From an uncultured Ignavibacteria bacterium (GTDB lineage Bacteria > Bacteroidota > Ignavibacteria > Kapaibacteriales > UBA2268): DNA of 59,264 nucleotides. The DNA lies in assembly GCA_903862655.1 (NCBI GenBank), contig CAIOZA010000012.1, forward strand, positions 1 to 59,264. Reading direction: 5' to 3'. The position numbers were made by a program, and so were the translations under genes. Within the stretch, counting starts at the first letter, position 1, and each line of letters begins with the position of its first letter. This document shows, piece after piece, positions 1 to 8,961 of this stretch. Below the pieces are notes generated by a model. It was not told where the DNA came from. It saw only the letters and a program-made list of their open reading frames with translations, and did not search any database.

Positions 1-221
1 TATTTAGTATAAGAGTTAATTATCAATTTGGATATTTTTTATATAATTATTCCTTTGTTCCTTCAATTCCTCTTTTAATTCTTCCATCAGGATAACAAAT
101 TTCAAAAATTATTTTAATAGACCCCTTTTCTAGACCAATTATTCTAATTTCTTATTCCTCTATTCCATCTAAATCTAAGCCATTAATTGTTTATGCTTTT
201 TTATCAATATTAATTGTTGCG

Positions 222-974
222 ATGATTTTGATAAGGGCAACTTCATTAAAACCCGTTTATAAAAAAGCTTTATTAATGATTTATCCTGTCGTTTTCTTAT
301 TTACGATATTTGATTCATTTTATATGATTCTGCCATATTTCAATACCAACAGATATGATGAATTAATGGCATCTATTGATTTCAAACTAGTTGGATTAAA
401 TCCGACTGTTTGGATAGAACGCTTTATTAATCCTCTTTTTACTGAATTGATGTATATTTGTTATTTTCTATATTTCCCAATGCCATTGATTTTACTAGGA
501 CTTATGTATAAGAATGGGGGTTTAAAGAAAATTGAAGAAAGCATTATCATTTACTTGGTTTGTTATTATGGTTCTTATATATCGTATTTTATTTTGCCGG
601 TTCATGGACCTAGATTTTTTCTTGCTGAAGTACAAACGGTCAAACTTGAGGGGATTTATTTCACAAATTTAATTACCGGAGTTATTGATTTGGTAGAAAA
701 GAATAAGCTGGATTGTTTCCCATCACTTCATGCTTCAATATTGCTTGTAACATTATTTTTGTCATATTCTCACAATAAAAAGCTATATTATATTTATTTA
801 CCATTTGCTTTTGGAATACTAATTTCCTTAATTTATTGCCGTTATCATTATTTGATTGACATTTTAGCCGGAATTATTTGGGCAATATTCTCAGTATATT
901 TTGGTAAATTTGTTTATAAAAAGTTTAGTAAGAATTTTATGTTCCATTTTGGAGAAGACAATAGAAATGAATAA
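222..974 (+). CDS. PAP2-superfamily membrane phosphatase
   Basis: This is a polytopic membrane protein with the PAP2 phosphatase signatures: a GPR triplet (R131), FPSLHAS (residues 166-172) and CRYHYLID, in which R207, H209 and D213 fit the last catalytic motif. Such enzymes remove or transfer phosphate on lipid phosphates at the membrane; the substrate here is unknown. The start is uncertain. The frame stays open upstream to a stop at about 93-95, and the codons just before this ATG encode a further hydrophobic stretch, but no ATG, GTG or TTG start is visible there. The 3' end overlaps the next gene by 8 bases, which suggests translational coupling. An inositol-phosphorylceramide-synthase-like transferase (PAP2_3 type) is an alternative. 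Confidence 0.8.
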   Translation: MILIRATSLKPVYKKALLMIYPVVFLFTIFDSFYMILPYFNTNRYDELMASIDFKLVGLNPTVWIERFINPLFTELMYICYFLYFPMPLILLGLMYKNGGLKKIEESIIIYLVCYYGSYISYFILPVHGPRFFLAEVQTVKLEGIYFTNLITGVIDLVEKNKLDCFPSLHASILLVTLFLSYSHNKKLYYIYLPFAFGILISLIYCRYHYLIDILAGIIWAIFSVYFGKFVYKKFSKNFMFHFGEDNRNE

Positions 975-1689
975 AAAATTTGAAATATTTTTGGCTGGCT
1001 TAGACTTTGAGAAAAAAGATATCAACACCTATATAATATTATTAATTACTCCTTTATTTTTATCTATCTATTGGTATTTTGGGACGGTCAGAGGATTCGG
1101 AGAGTTTTTCCCTGTTATGAAGGAAAATCCCATATTTGATCTTTATGGAGCAATTTATCAATATGCTTTCTTTTTCTTTTTCATGTTTATAATTCCAGTT
1201 ATTTTCATAAAAACTGTAATGAAAAAGTCATTGCAAGATTTTGGTTGTGGATTAGGTGACAAAAAATTCGGGCTAATATTTCTATTAATTGTAATCCCTG
1301 TGATTGCAGTTGTAATATATTTTTCTGCAGGAATGCCAGACGTTCAAAAGGAATATCCCATATCGAAGATAATCATGACAAAACATGATTTAATAATCTG
1401 GCATGAATTATCCTATATTTTGTTTTACTATGTTGCATGGGAGTTCTTTTTTAGAGGCTTTATGCTGTTTGGATTGAAAGACAGGTTTGGAGGAGTTAAT
1501 GCAATATTAATCCAAACAATTGCTTCCTGTATGATTCATCTTGGTAAGCCTTCTGCCGAAACAATCACATCTATCTTATATGGTGTAGTTTTCGGTGCAA
1601 TAGCTTTGAGAACAAGATCAATATGGTATGTGTTGATTGCTCATATTGTAACTGGTATTTTAACCGACTTATTTATAATTTTTCGCTAA
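967..1689 (+). CDS. CPBP-family intramembrane protease homologue
   Basis: This is a hydrophobic 240-residue protein with several membrane helices and CPBP (Abi/Rce1-like) motifs. EFFFRG has E159 and R163, H191 lies in the next conserved helix, and H226 is in the last helix. The usual EExxxR pair is WExxxR, so the first glutamate is replaced by tryptophan. I chose the ATG inside the end of the PAP2 gene: it gives a tight ATGAATAA overlap, and an in-frame upstream ATG at 901 would place a long basic leader over the PAP2 coding sequence. CPBP proteins cleave prenylated or peptide substrates in the membrane or protect against bacteriocins. The role here is unknown, but coupling to a lipid phosphatase suggests envelope maintenance. 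Confidence 0.75.
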   Translation: MNKKFEIFLAGLDFEKKDINTYIILLITPLFLSIYWYFGTVRGFGEFFPVMKENPIFDLYGAIYQYAFFFFFMFIIPVIFIKTVMKKSLQDFGCGLGDKKFGLIFLLIVIPVIAVVIYFSAGMPDVQKEYPISKIIMTKHDLIIWHELSYILFYYVAWEFFFRGFMLFGLKDRFGGVNAILIQTIASCMIHLGKPSAETITSILYGVVFGAIALRTRSIWYVLIAHIVTGILTDLFIIFR

Positions 1690-1727
1690 TAAATTAACAA
1701 CTTTATAAATTTATTAAAAAGTAGAAC

Positions 1728-2723
1728 ATGTCTGATATCTTTTTAACGGGAGCTAATGGATTTATAGGTAGCCACATAGTTGAGAAACTGATCAATGCAG
1801 GTCATAGATGCAGAGGTCTAGTACGTAAAACTTCTGATCTTTCATTCATAGAAAAATTTGATATTGAACTTGTTTATGGGGATTTATCTGATGTAGAGTT
1901 ATTAAAAAAATATATCGGGAATTCCGAGATAGTAATTCATATAGCTGCTCTTGCATCGGATTGGGGACCATACAAACTATTCTATGAGACAAATGTCATA
2001 GGGACGCAGAACATCGCCAAAGTTGCAGCGGATTGTAAGGTTAAACGATTTGTTGATATTAGCACAACCGCTATGTATGGATTTGGTAATCTAGAGCTTG
2101 ATGAGAACTCCCCTTATAAAGATACAATCTTTCATTATACAGAGACTAAAAGGCTTGCAGAAGAATGGCTCAGAGATTATTCCAAAAGCACTACGATGGA
2201 AATTACTTACATTAAGCCGGGAAATGTATATGGAACGCGTGATAGAATTTTCATGGAAAACTATTGTAAAGCAATTATCGAAGGTAAAGTTGGATATATT
2301 GACGGCGGGAAGAAGCTTACATGCCCTACTTATGTGGAAAATTTAGCTGATGCAGTTGTGAAAGCTTGCTTTGAACCAAAAGCCAATGGTGAGGCTTTTA
2401 TTATTACTGATGGTTTAGATATCAGCTGGAGAGATTTTACAGAAAAACTTGCTGATGAGCTCAAAGTGAAACGCCCAAATTTTTCAATTCCTTTTTTTGT
2501 GGGTTATTCAATCGGATTTATTTGGGAGATGCTTTATATGTTATTAAACATAAAAACTGCACCACTTATAACTAGATATAGAATTTCAAACGGTGGTAGT
2601 AATTATACTTTTAAGATTGATAAGGCTAAGAGTATTTTAGATTGGGAGCCTGCCATTCCATTGGATGAGGCTATCAAAAGAACTGTTATATGGTATTATG
2701 GCTCTAGGAAAAAAGAGGTTTAG
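1728..2723 (+). CDS. NAD-dependent epimerase/3-beta-HSD-like reductase
   Basis: This is an extended short-chain dehydrogenase. The Rossmann motif GANGFIG (G8, G11, G14) is at the N-terminus, a serine/threonine run (ISTT, 111-114) follows, and the catalytic YxxxK is Y137/K141. The length of 331 residues is normal for the family. A hydrophobic stretch around residues 258-277 resembles the membrane-associating segment of sterol/3-beta-hydroxysteroid-type members, so a lipid or isoprenoid substrate is more likely than a nucleotide sugar; this is inference. It lies 38 bp after the CPBP gene and may belong to the same transcript. The exact substrate cannot be read from sequence. Confidence 0.8.
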   Translation: MSDIFLTGANGFIGSHIVEKLINAGHRCRGLVRKTSDLSFIEKFDIELVYGDLSDVELLKKYIGNSEIVIHIAALASDWGPYKLFYETNVIGTQNIAKVAADCKVKRFVDISTTAMYGFGNLELDENSPYKDTIFHYTETKRLAEEWLRDYSKSTTMEITYIKPGNVYGTRDRIFMENYCKAIIEGKVGYIDGGKKLTCPTYVENLADAVVKACFEPKANGEAFIITDGLDISWRDFTEKLADELKVKRPNFSIPFFVGYSIGFIWEMLYMLLNIKTAPLITRYRISNGGSNYTFKIDKAKSILDWEPAIPLDEAIKRTVIWYYGSRKKEV

Positions 2724-2966
2724 CTGTTCAATAGATGAAATTTGTGAAATTTAAATTATTGAATTTTCCAATTTTACTTAAGTAGGTAAATGAGGATTAT
2801 TCCTGATTGCCAGCCAAATATTGACAAGCAACGAATAAGAAATTGAAGACCCTGTTTAACCCCAAATAATTTGCTGTGTATCTAATTCAATTTACAATAA
2901 AACTATAGAGAATCCTTTTTAGAGTTTGAATTTAAGAAAGTTTTAATATATCCTAAAAGGAACAAG

Positions 2967-3755
2967 ATGAAACTCAAGACTTTGATTGTAATAATTTTGA
3001 TGTTCACTATACATTTGATAACTGTTGGCGACATTAAAGCTCAAGAAAGTATGATTCAACCAGGCGAAGATTTACTTTATGAAGTTTCTTTCTTTGGTGT
3101 CAAATTGGGAAGTATAAGAATTATAACAGAGGGCTATCAGACTTTGAATGGTGTTAAAGTAATCAAAGCTAAATCTTATATTGACTCATATAGTGGTCTT
3201 CCCTTTGTAGATCTGCATTCAATTTTTGAAACATGGATGGATGAATCAGTGAGTTATTCACATAAGTTTGTTTCAAATACAAAGACGAGTGAAGGCTGGC
3301 GTTATGAGCAATTACTTTTCAACTTTGATCAGGGTACCATTCACGTAGAAGATTTTGTGGGTAAAAAGCAGACGCGAGACTTTACAATTAATACAAAAAA
3401 GAGATATGCAGACGGATTAAATCTATTCTTTCTGGCTCGAGCAAAATTATATAGCAAAAAGAATCTTAAGATTCCAACAATAATGGAAATCGACACTGTC
3501 ACGACTATTATTAATTTTGGCGGAAAGAAGGCAAATGTTGAAATTGATGCAACTGATTATCCAATCAAAACAGTCTATTTCAATGGTGATGCGAATTGGA
3601 CAGGTTTATATGGATTGACAGGAAAATTTGAAGGATGGTTCAGTGATGATGCAGCCTGCATTCCTATTAAAGCTAATATGAAGGTGTATGTTGGTAATGT
3701 CAATTTAGAACTTAAAAGCTGGAAACGAAAGGGTTGGCAACCACCAAGAGGGTAA
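2967..3755 (+). CDS. DUF3108 exported protein
   Basis: The protein has an N-terminal signal peptide (hydrophobic residues 5-20, cleavage probably near IKAQ). It then has the DUF3108 pattern: a GEDLLYEVSFFGVKLG opening, an all-beta body and a conserved YPIKT strand. DUF3108 proteins are periplasmic or outer-membrane-associated beta-rich proteins of unknown function found across Gram-negative bacteria. The start is supported by AAAGGAAC eight bases before the ATG. The 243-bp gap upstream contains no gene. It converges with the patatin gene, and a hairpin sits between them. Confidence 0.75.
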   Translation: MKLKTLIVIILMFTIHLITVGDIKAQESMIQPGEDLLYEVSFFGVKLGSIRIITEGYQTLNGVKVIKAKSYIDSYSGLPFVDLHSIFETWMDESVSYSHKFVSNTKTSEGWRYEQLLFNFDQGTIHVEDFVGKKQTRDFTINTKKRYADGLNLFFLARAKLYSKKNLKIPTIMEIDTVTTIINFGGKKANVEIDATDYPIKTVYFNGDANWTGLYGLTGKFEGWFSDDAACIPIKANMKVYVGNVNLELKSWKRKGWQPPRG

Positions 3756-3770
3756 TCAAATAAATGATGC

Positions 3771-3802
3771 TGGAGTGAGTGTAATTCTATATATTCACTC
3801 CA
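3771..3802. terminator. Hairpin between convergent genes
   Basis: TGGAGTGA (3771-3778) and TCACTCCA (3795-3802) form an 8-bp perfect stem between the DUF3108 gene and the patatin gene. It overlaps the patatin stop codon at 3787-3789. There is only a weak T/A tract on either side, so it may be a weak bidirectional terminator. Confidence 0.45.
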
Positions 3803-6579
3803 ATACTAAAATAGAGATGCGGATATCCATAAATAATAGAATTTGGAGATTTCCGAAAGAAGAACATTTCACCAATGGCAATTTTAGCAGGTCCAATAGG
3901 AGTATTAACTCCGATACCAGAACCAATACCATGCTTAAGACTTTGAAATTTAATTGATTCGGGCACTTCCCAAACAGAACCTAAATCATATCTAAGAGTA
4001 AGAAAGGTATCAAAAAAGATATCAAATGGAAGTTTAACCTGATATTCCAGAGAACCTCTAAATAATTGTCTTCCTCTTTCTTCATTTTCTGAAATTCCAT
4101 AAAAACTTTCGATACCACCTAGATTAAAGAATTCATTACTAGGTAGGGTTTTGTCTGCAAAACCGAAATAGAATATTGGACGAATAGTATGAACCCCAAA
4201 TGTCGTATTTCCCTTGTATGAAAAAGAAATTTTAGAAAAAGATTTCGCTTCTGAATTCTGAAAAATGGAACTTTCGAGAGAAATGTTAATATTTCTTCCT
4301 TTTGTGGGAAATCCATATCGATTTTCATTATCGAATAATACCCCGAATTTGAGGGTATTAACCTTTGAATATGGCACATCGGAAGTATCATTAACTAGAA
4401 AATTTCGTTGTTTTTCATATCGATATTCACCAGAAAAGATACTATTCTTTGAAATCCTATAACCACCTGATGCAATTATTCCTAAAGCTTCTTCCCTTAT
4501 TTCATTTGCAATAGCTTTCCTATAGCGAGTGCTGTGCTCTAGGTTATCTTTAATGAAAACATGTAAATCCTGCTGTTTATAATACCCTGTGACTGAAGCA
4601 GTAATCATAGTGTTTAGGAATCTCTGTTGAGTAAGATTAAAAGAGGTAATAAAATTTCTTAATCCACCGGCTAATCGGTAATTAGCTCTGACACCCGAAT
4701 TTAGAATATTAGTCTGAATTAAATCCAAGCCAGCCTGCATATATCTTTCATTATCAAGAAAAATACCGAGACTAACCATTTGATCTGGTTCTTCCGTGAT
4801 ATCAATATTAGCAGTGATCGAAGAATCAATATTTGATTTTTTAAATGTAATATCAGCATTATCAATAATATCGCTGGAAACTAAATTTTCCCAGGAATTG
4901 AGGATTTCATCGGTCTTTAAAATCTGATTTTCTTGGAAATCCAGTTCTCTTCTTATTAAGTATTCACTAATTGTATTCTCGCCGGTTATAAGTATATTCG
5001 ACAAATAACCTTCATTATATTTGAGGGTTAGATGAGACGTGGCAGTATCCCATTCAATAAAAGATATTGAGGCAAAAGGAATGTTATTGATTCTTTGATA
5101 TCTGATGAAAGATTCGCAAATGTTTCTAAGGTTTTTGGAAGTAAGTTTTATATCGGAATATTCCTTTTTGAATCGATTATACAAATCGTTAATTTTGATA
5201 TTTTTTGGGATAAAATCAATGCTTTTGATTACAGGAAGTTGTGAGCCTGATATATTGACAGAATCATTCGTTTTGAACATCAAACTCAAATTGAAATATC
5301 TCTCATTTGTTTCATTAGCAAAGTATATAAGGTTGATAAATTTTGATAGTTCGATTTGGTTGATTTTTGGATAGTTTTTATCCCATAATGTAAGAACATC
5401 AGAAAGTAAATCTTTAATATCAGATGTGATAGCATTTTTATTCACCAGAATATTTGCGTGTTCCGATGCCAGATATTCTTCGATTTTTGAAGCCTGCTTA
5501 AGAAACAACGATTTGCTAATTTCATTAACAACTGATTTGGTGGCTTGCTTACCATGAGAAATTAATGATTCTATACGAGTAAAATCAGCATTGTTGAGAT
5601 TTCCGATAGGAGGAGTAACAATAAAATCAGCATATTTTCTGGATGAATCAGAAAAATTCTTCATTAGGATTGAAACCACCTGATCAGCGATTATCCAAGG
5701 ATTATTAATATTTTCGATTGGATTGAGTGGAGAGATATTGTCAACTGCTATAACCAAATCTGGATTCAATTCACGAGCGGTTTTAGCTGGTAGATTAGCA
5801 AATAATCCACCATCTACTAAAATCATAGAATCAATTCTGACAGTTGAATTTCTTAAAGGAAAAGTAGCACTAGCTCTTATCGCAGAAACAATATTGCCTT
5901 TATCTATTGAGACTGATACCCCATGAGCTATATCAGTTGCAACTGCCCTAAATTTATACTTTAGATTGTCGAAACTAGCAGAAGTGTGATAAATGCTATT
6001 CAGGAATAATTTTTGATTATACTGTTGAAATTTATTACCTTCAGAAATACCTTCAGGCAGAACAAGCTTAAAGTTATTGAAACGAAATCTTAATAAACTT
6101 CTATCGTAGATTAACTTTTGATCCTGAAAATACTCACTTCTAGTTCTATCTGGATTTAAATCGAAAAATTCGTTCCAGTTTGTATTTAAAGCAATTAGAT
6201 TCAACTCATCGGTTGAATAACCTGATGATATAAGACCACCAATAAAAGCACCTATACTTGTTCCAACAATGTATTCTGGCACAATTCCTTCATCGATTAA
6301 GACACTAAACACACCGATTTGTGTTAATCCGCGGGATCCTCCACCACTAAGAGCTAAGGCTATTTTAGGTTTTATTTTGTCATATTTTGGAAGATAAAGA
6401 ATATTTTTTGTTGAAGTAACGATCTGAGAATATTCAACAGAAAAATTATCTTTATTTATTTTTACTGATTGTGGGATAGAATTAGATGTAGATAAAAAAA
6501 ATAATAAAAATGTTATCATCAAATATCCTATTGAATCTGATGATAATTGAAATTGAAGTTTTGTTTTGCCTTTACTCAA
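3787..6579 (-). CDS. Patatin-like phospholipase with POTRA and outer-membrane barrel (PlpD type)
   Basis: A signal-anchor-like hydrophobic segment (about 19-30) is followed by a patatin domain. Its oxyanion loop is GGGSRG (79-84), the nucleophile is in GTSIG (S108) and the catalytic aspartate is in DGG (D256). Residues from about 460 to 600 look like POTRA-type repeats, and residues from about 610 to 930 are a BamA-like surface-antigen barrel with alternating beta strands. This is the PlpD (type Vd autotransporter-like) architecture: a lipase delivered to the surface or periplasm by its own barrel. The C-terminal residue is isoleucine rather than the common phenylalanine. The likely reaction is hydrolysis of phospholipid or lysophospholipid. 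The upstream acylphosphatase gene is only 23 bp away, so co-transcription is possible. Confidence 0.88.
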   Translation of the reverse strand: MSKGKTKLQFQLSSDSIGYLMITFLLFFLSTSNSIPQSVKINKDNFSVEYSQIVTSTKNILYLPKYDKIKPKIALALSGGGSRGLTQIGVFSVLIDEGIVPEYIVGTSIGAFIGGLISSGYSTDELNLIALNTNWNEFFDLNPDRTRSEYFQDQKLIYDRSLLRFRFNNFKLVLPEGISEGNKFQQYNQKLFLNSIYHTSASFDNLKYKFRAVATDIAHGVSVSIDKGNIVSAIRASATFPLRNSTVRIDSMILVDGGLFANLPAKTARELNPDLVIAVDNISPLNPIENINNPWIIADQVVSILMKNFSDSSRKYADFIVTPPIGNLNNADFTRIESLISHGKQATKSVVNEISKSLFLKQASKIEEYLASEHANILVNKNAITSDIKDLLSDVLTLWDKNYPKINQIELSKFINLIYFANETNERYFNLSLMFKTNDSVNISGSQLPVIKSIDFIPKNIKINDLYNRFKKEYSDIKLTSKNLRNICESFIRYQRINNIPFASISFIEWDTATSHLTLKYNEGYLSNILITGENTISEYLIRRELDFQENQILKTDEILNSWENLVSSDIIDNADITFKKSNIDSSITANIDITEEPDQMVSLGIFLDNERYMQAGLDLIQTNILNSGVRANYRLAGGLRNFITSFNLTQQRFLNTMITASVTGYYKQQDLHVFIKDNLEHSTRYRKAIANEIREEALGIIASGGYRISKNSIFSGEYRYEKQRNFLVNDTSDVPYSKVNTLKFGVLFDNENRYGFPTKGRNINISLESSIFQNSEAKSFSKISFSYKGNTTFGVHTIRPIFYFGFADKTLPSNEFFNLGGIESFYGISENEERGRQLFRGSLEYQVKLPFDIFFDTFLTLRYDLGSVWEVPESIKFQSLKHGIGSGIGVNTPIGPAKIAIGEMFFFRKSPNSIIYGYPHLYFSIGVNI

Positions 6580-6602
6580 TTTAGTAAGTCCATTTTAATA
6601 TA

Positions 6603-6887
6603 TTACTTGATTTGAAAGATGCCATTGAATTCCTGCAAAGGGATTTCATCTATTTCGATCGATTTCACTCTGGATCGTGAAGAACCGATATAAAGAGAAT
6701 TCAACAATGACTCATATTGAAGCTCGTTGCAATTTGCAACTACTTCAACCTTGCCATCATATAAATTTTTCACGTAACCTTGTATATCTAATAGTATTGC
6801 TTTTCTACTGACGTAGAACCTAAACCCAACACCCTGGACAAACCCTTCAATAAGAAATATATATGTTTTAAATTCTGTACTACTCAT
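6603..6887 (-). CDS. acyP: Acylphosphatase
   Basis: This is a 94-residue protein of standard acylphosphatase length. The phosphate-binding loop is GFVQGVGFR with catalytic R23, and VKNLYDG supplies N41; both fall at the canonical numbering. It hydrolyses acyl phosphates such as acetyl phosphate or carbamoyl phosphate in the cytoplasm. The start overlaps the stop of the DJ-1 gene by four bases, so the two are translationally coupled. Confidence 0.92.
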   Translation of the reverse strand: MSSTEFKTYIFLIEGFVQGVGFRFYVSRKAILLDIQGYVKNLYDGKVEVVANCNELQYESLLNSLYIGSSRSRVKSIEIDEIPLQEFNGIFQIK

Positions 6888-7447
6888 TTGAGAACTATAT
6901 CTTTACTGACTTTATCGGCAATTTCAGACCCACAGAATTTTTCGATTAAATGAAGAGCAAAAGCAAAAGCAGTCCCAGCTCCCTGGGAAGTAATTATATG
7001 ACCATCTTCAACAACTTCCTCATCGACGAATTGATATCCCTCGAACAGATCTTTAACTGAAGGATGAGAAGTGATAAACGATCCGGGATCGGCAATTTTT
7101 TGTTGAGTAAGTAGAGTCGTTGCTGAGCAAAGAGCAGCAAATGTAACATTTTTATCTTTATGTCTCTTACAAATTGATTGAAGATATTCATTTCTATTCA
7201 AATTAAATACTCCCTGATTTCCTCCTGGAATAACAATAGCATCAAAATGATCCTCTTCGACTATTGATTCGATTAGTATGTCAGGAATAATTTTTACACC
7301 ACGAGAACAAGTAATGATCTCACTCTCACCTGCTACTTTTACCTGAATACCAGCCCTACGAAGCATATCTACTATTATTACAGTTTCAATTTCCTCTGAC
7401 CCATTAGCTACTGGAACTAAAATCTTAATGTCCACTTTAAACTCCAA
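6884..7447 (-). CDS. DJ-1/PfpI-family protein
   Basis: This is a 187-residue DJ-1/YajL-type protein. Key residues are E19 in GSEEIE, the nucleophile elbow AALCSAT with C107, and the closing segment ITSQGAGTAF, where DJ-1 proteins have a TSxGPGT motif. Members act as glyoxalases, protein or nucleotide deglycases, or redox-responsive chaperones. The substrate is not decidable here. It is the first gene of a two-gene unit with acylphosphatase. The AT-rich 146-bp gap upstream, shared with the divergent TPR gene, probably holds both promoters. Confidence 0.88.
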   Translation of the reverse strand: MEFKVDIKILVPVANGSEEIETVIIVDMLRRAGIQVKVAGESEIITCSRGVKIIPDILIESIVEEDHFDAIVIPGGNQGVFNLNRNEYLQSICKRHKDKNVTFAALCSATTLLTQQKIADPGSFITSHPSVKDLFEGYQFVDEEVVEDGHIITSQGAGTAFAFALHLIEKFCGSEIADKVSKDIVLK

Positions 7448-7593
7448 TTATAAAAATAACGTCTGATAATAAAAGTAAATTAAAAATAAAGTTTGAATTT
7501 TAATATTATATAAAAAATTATATCAAAATTATTGCGATTTTTGTTAATATTATTTATATTTACAAAAACAAATTATAAAAAAGACAAAGGTAT

Positions 7594-8901
7594 ATGGCTA
7601 ATACTGAAACCAGAACAACCGAAGAATGGATTGAGTTCGGCGATCACGCCTTTAATAATGAGAAATACGATGAAGCAATCGTTCATTATGAAAAAGCAAT
7701 TGTGACAAATCCTAAATCAGCTTTTGCTTTTTTTAAATGCGGTAATTCTTATGCTGCGCTAAATAACCATCAATCAGCAATACACTTCTATGATACAGCA
7801 ATTACATTGAATCCTCAATTTTCTTTTGCTTATTTCAAACGAGCTATTAGTTATTTAGAATTAAAGGATATAAAAAGATCTTTTAATGATTTAAATTTAG
7901 CAATTTCTCTTAATCCAGAATTTTCTTTTGCTTATTATCGCCGTGGCTATTGCCATTATCTTTACCGTGAATATGATGTTGCAATCAAGGATTTTAACAT
8001 ATCAATTGATCAGAATCCTACAAATCCAGATGCATATTTTCACAGAGGTTGTTGTTATTTTGAGCTTCAGGACTATAATCAGTCAATACTTGATTTTACA
8101 AAAGCAATTGAAGGTGAACCCAAGAATGAAACAAATTACATTCAACGAGGAATGGCACTGAACAACCTACAAATGTACAAAGAAGCTATCCGAGATTTTT
8201 CAATCGCAATAAAATTAAATCCTGATAATATAAAGGCATACAGTTATCGTGGTCTTGTATTATGTAGAGTTAAGAACTTCACTAATGCAATTAAAGATTT
8301 TTCATTTGTTCTTGATAAAAATTCTAATCATATTGATGCTTATATCAATCTTGGAATAGCTTACATGTCAATGAAAGATTATCAAAACTCAATCCATAAT
8401 TTTGATAAAGCATTGGAACTGGATCCTAAATCAGCAATTACTTTTTATAATCGGGGTAATGCCTTTTCACATTCTAAAAAATACCTTGAAGCCATATTTG
8501 ACTTCGAGCAATCTATTATGTTGGATCCGCGCTTTGCAAATGCATATTTCGCTAAGGGTAATGCCAATATGAGGTTGGAAAGATACAAAGAAGCAATTAT
8601 AGATTTTTCTAAATCCATAACAATAAACCCAAAATTTTATCAGGCTTATATTAGCCGTGGAAACGCTTTTATGAAAGTTAAGTATACTAAAAATGCCCTG
8701 GAAGATTTTACATTGGCAATTGAAATTAAACCAGAAAATCCTTTGGTTTATCTGAACAGAGGATTGGCTTATAAGTCTGAAAGATATAATCCAGAAGCAG
8801 CCCAAGACTTTTTCAAGTTTCTTGAGCTATTCAAGCAAAAGAACCCAATGACCGACAAAATCAAGTCATGGCTGAATAAAAATGGTTTCCTTGGTGAATA
8901 A
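7594..8901 (+). CDS. Tetratricopeptide-repeat protein
   Basis: Almost the whole of this 435-residue protein is tandem 34-residue TPR units, about eleven to twelve. They have the usual W/L-G-Y-A-F-A-P spacing and repeated phrases such as FAYFKRA, AIKLNP and AYxxRG. There is no signal peptide or membrane segment, so it is probably a cytoplasmic scaffold. No catalytic domain is attached. It is transcribed alone, divergent from the DJ-1 gene, and ends at a strong bidirectional terminator. TPR content alone does not define a partner. Confidence 0.88.
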   Translation: MANTETRTTEEWIEFGDHAFNNEKYDEAIVHYEKAIVTNPKSAFAFFKCGNSYAALNNHQSAIHFYDTAITLNPQFSFAYFKRAISYLELKDIKRSFNDLNLAISLNPEFSFAYYRRGYCHYLYREYDVAIKDFNISIDQNPTNPDAYFHRGCCYFELQDYNQSILDFTKAIEGEPKNETNYIQRGMALNNLQMYKEAIRDFSIAIKLNPDNIKAYSYRGLVLCRVKNFTNAIKDFSFVLDKNSNHIDAYINLGIAYMSMKDYQNSIHNFDKALELDPKSAITFYNRGNAFSHSKKYLEAIFDFEQSIMLDPRFANAYFAKGNANMRLERYKEAIIDFSKSITINPKFYQAYISRGNAFMKVKYTKNALEDFTLAIEIKPENPLVYLNRGLAYKSERYNPEAAQDFFKFLELFKQKNPMTDKIKSWLNKNGFLGE

Positions 8902-8906
8902 TAAAA

Positions 8907-8936
8907 AAAAATCCGACAATGAAGCGGATTTTTATT
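8907..8936. terminator. Bidirectional rho-independent terminator
   Basis: AAAAATCCG (8907-8915) and CGGATTTTT (8925-8933) form a perfect 9-bp stem with A and T tracts on the two sides. It lies between the convergent TPR and NAGK-like genes and can serve both. Confidence 0.8.
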
Positions 8937-8961
8937 AATATTCAAAATTATTATTGTCTTA

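Noticed and set aside
2098-2346. An 82-codon frame within the epimerase gene
   Set aside because: It is an alternate-frame shadow of a normal-length enzyme with intact motifs.
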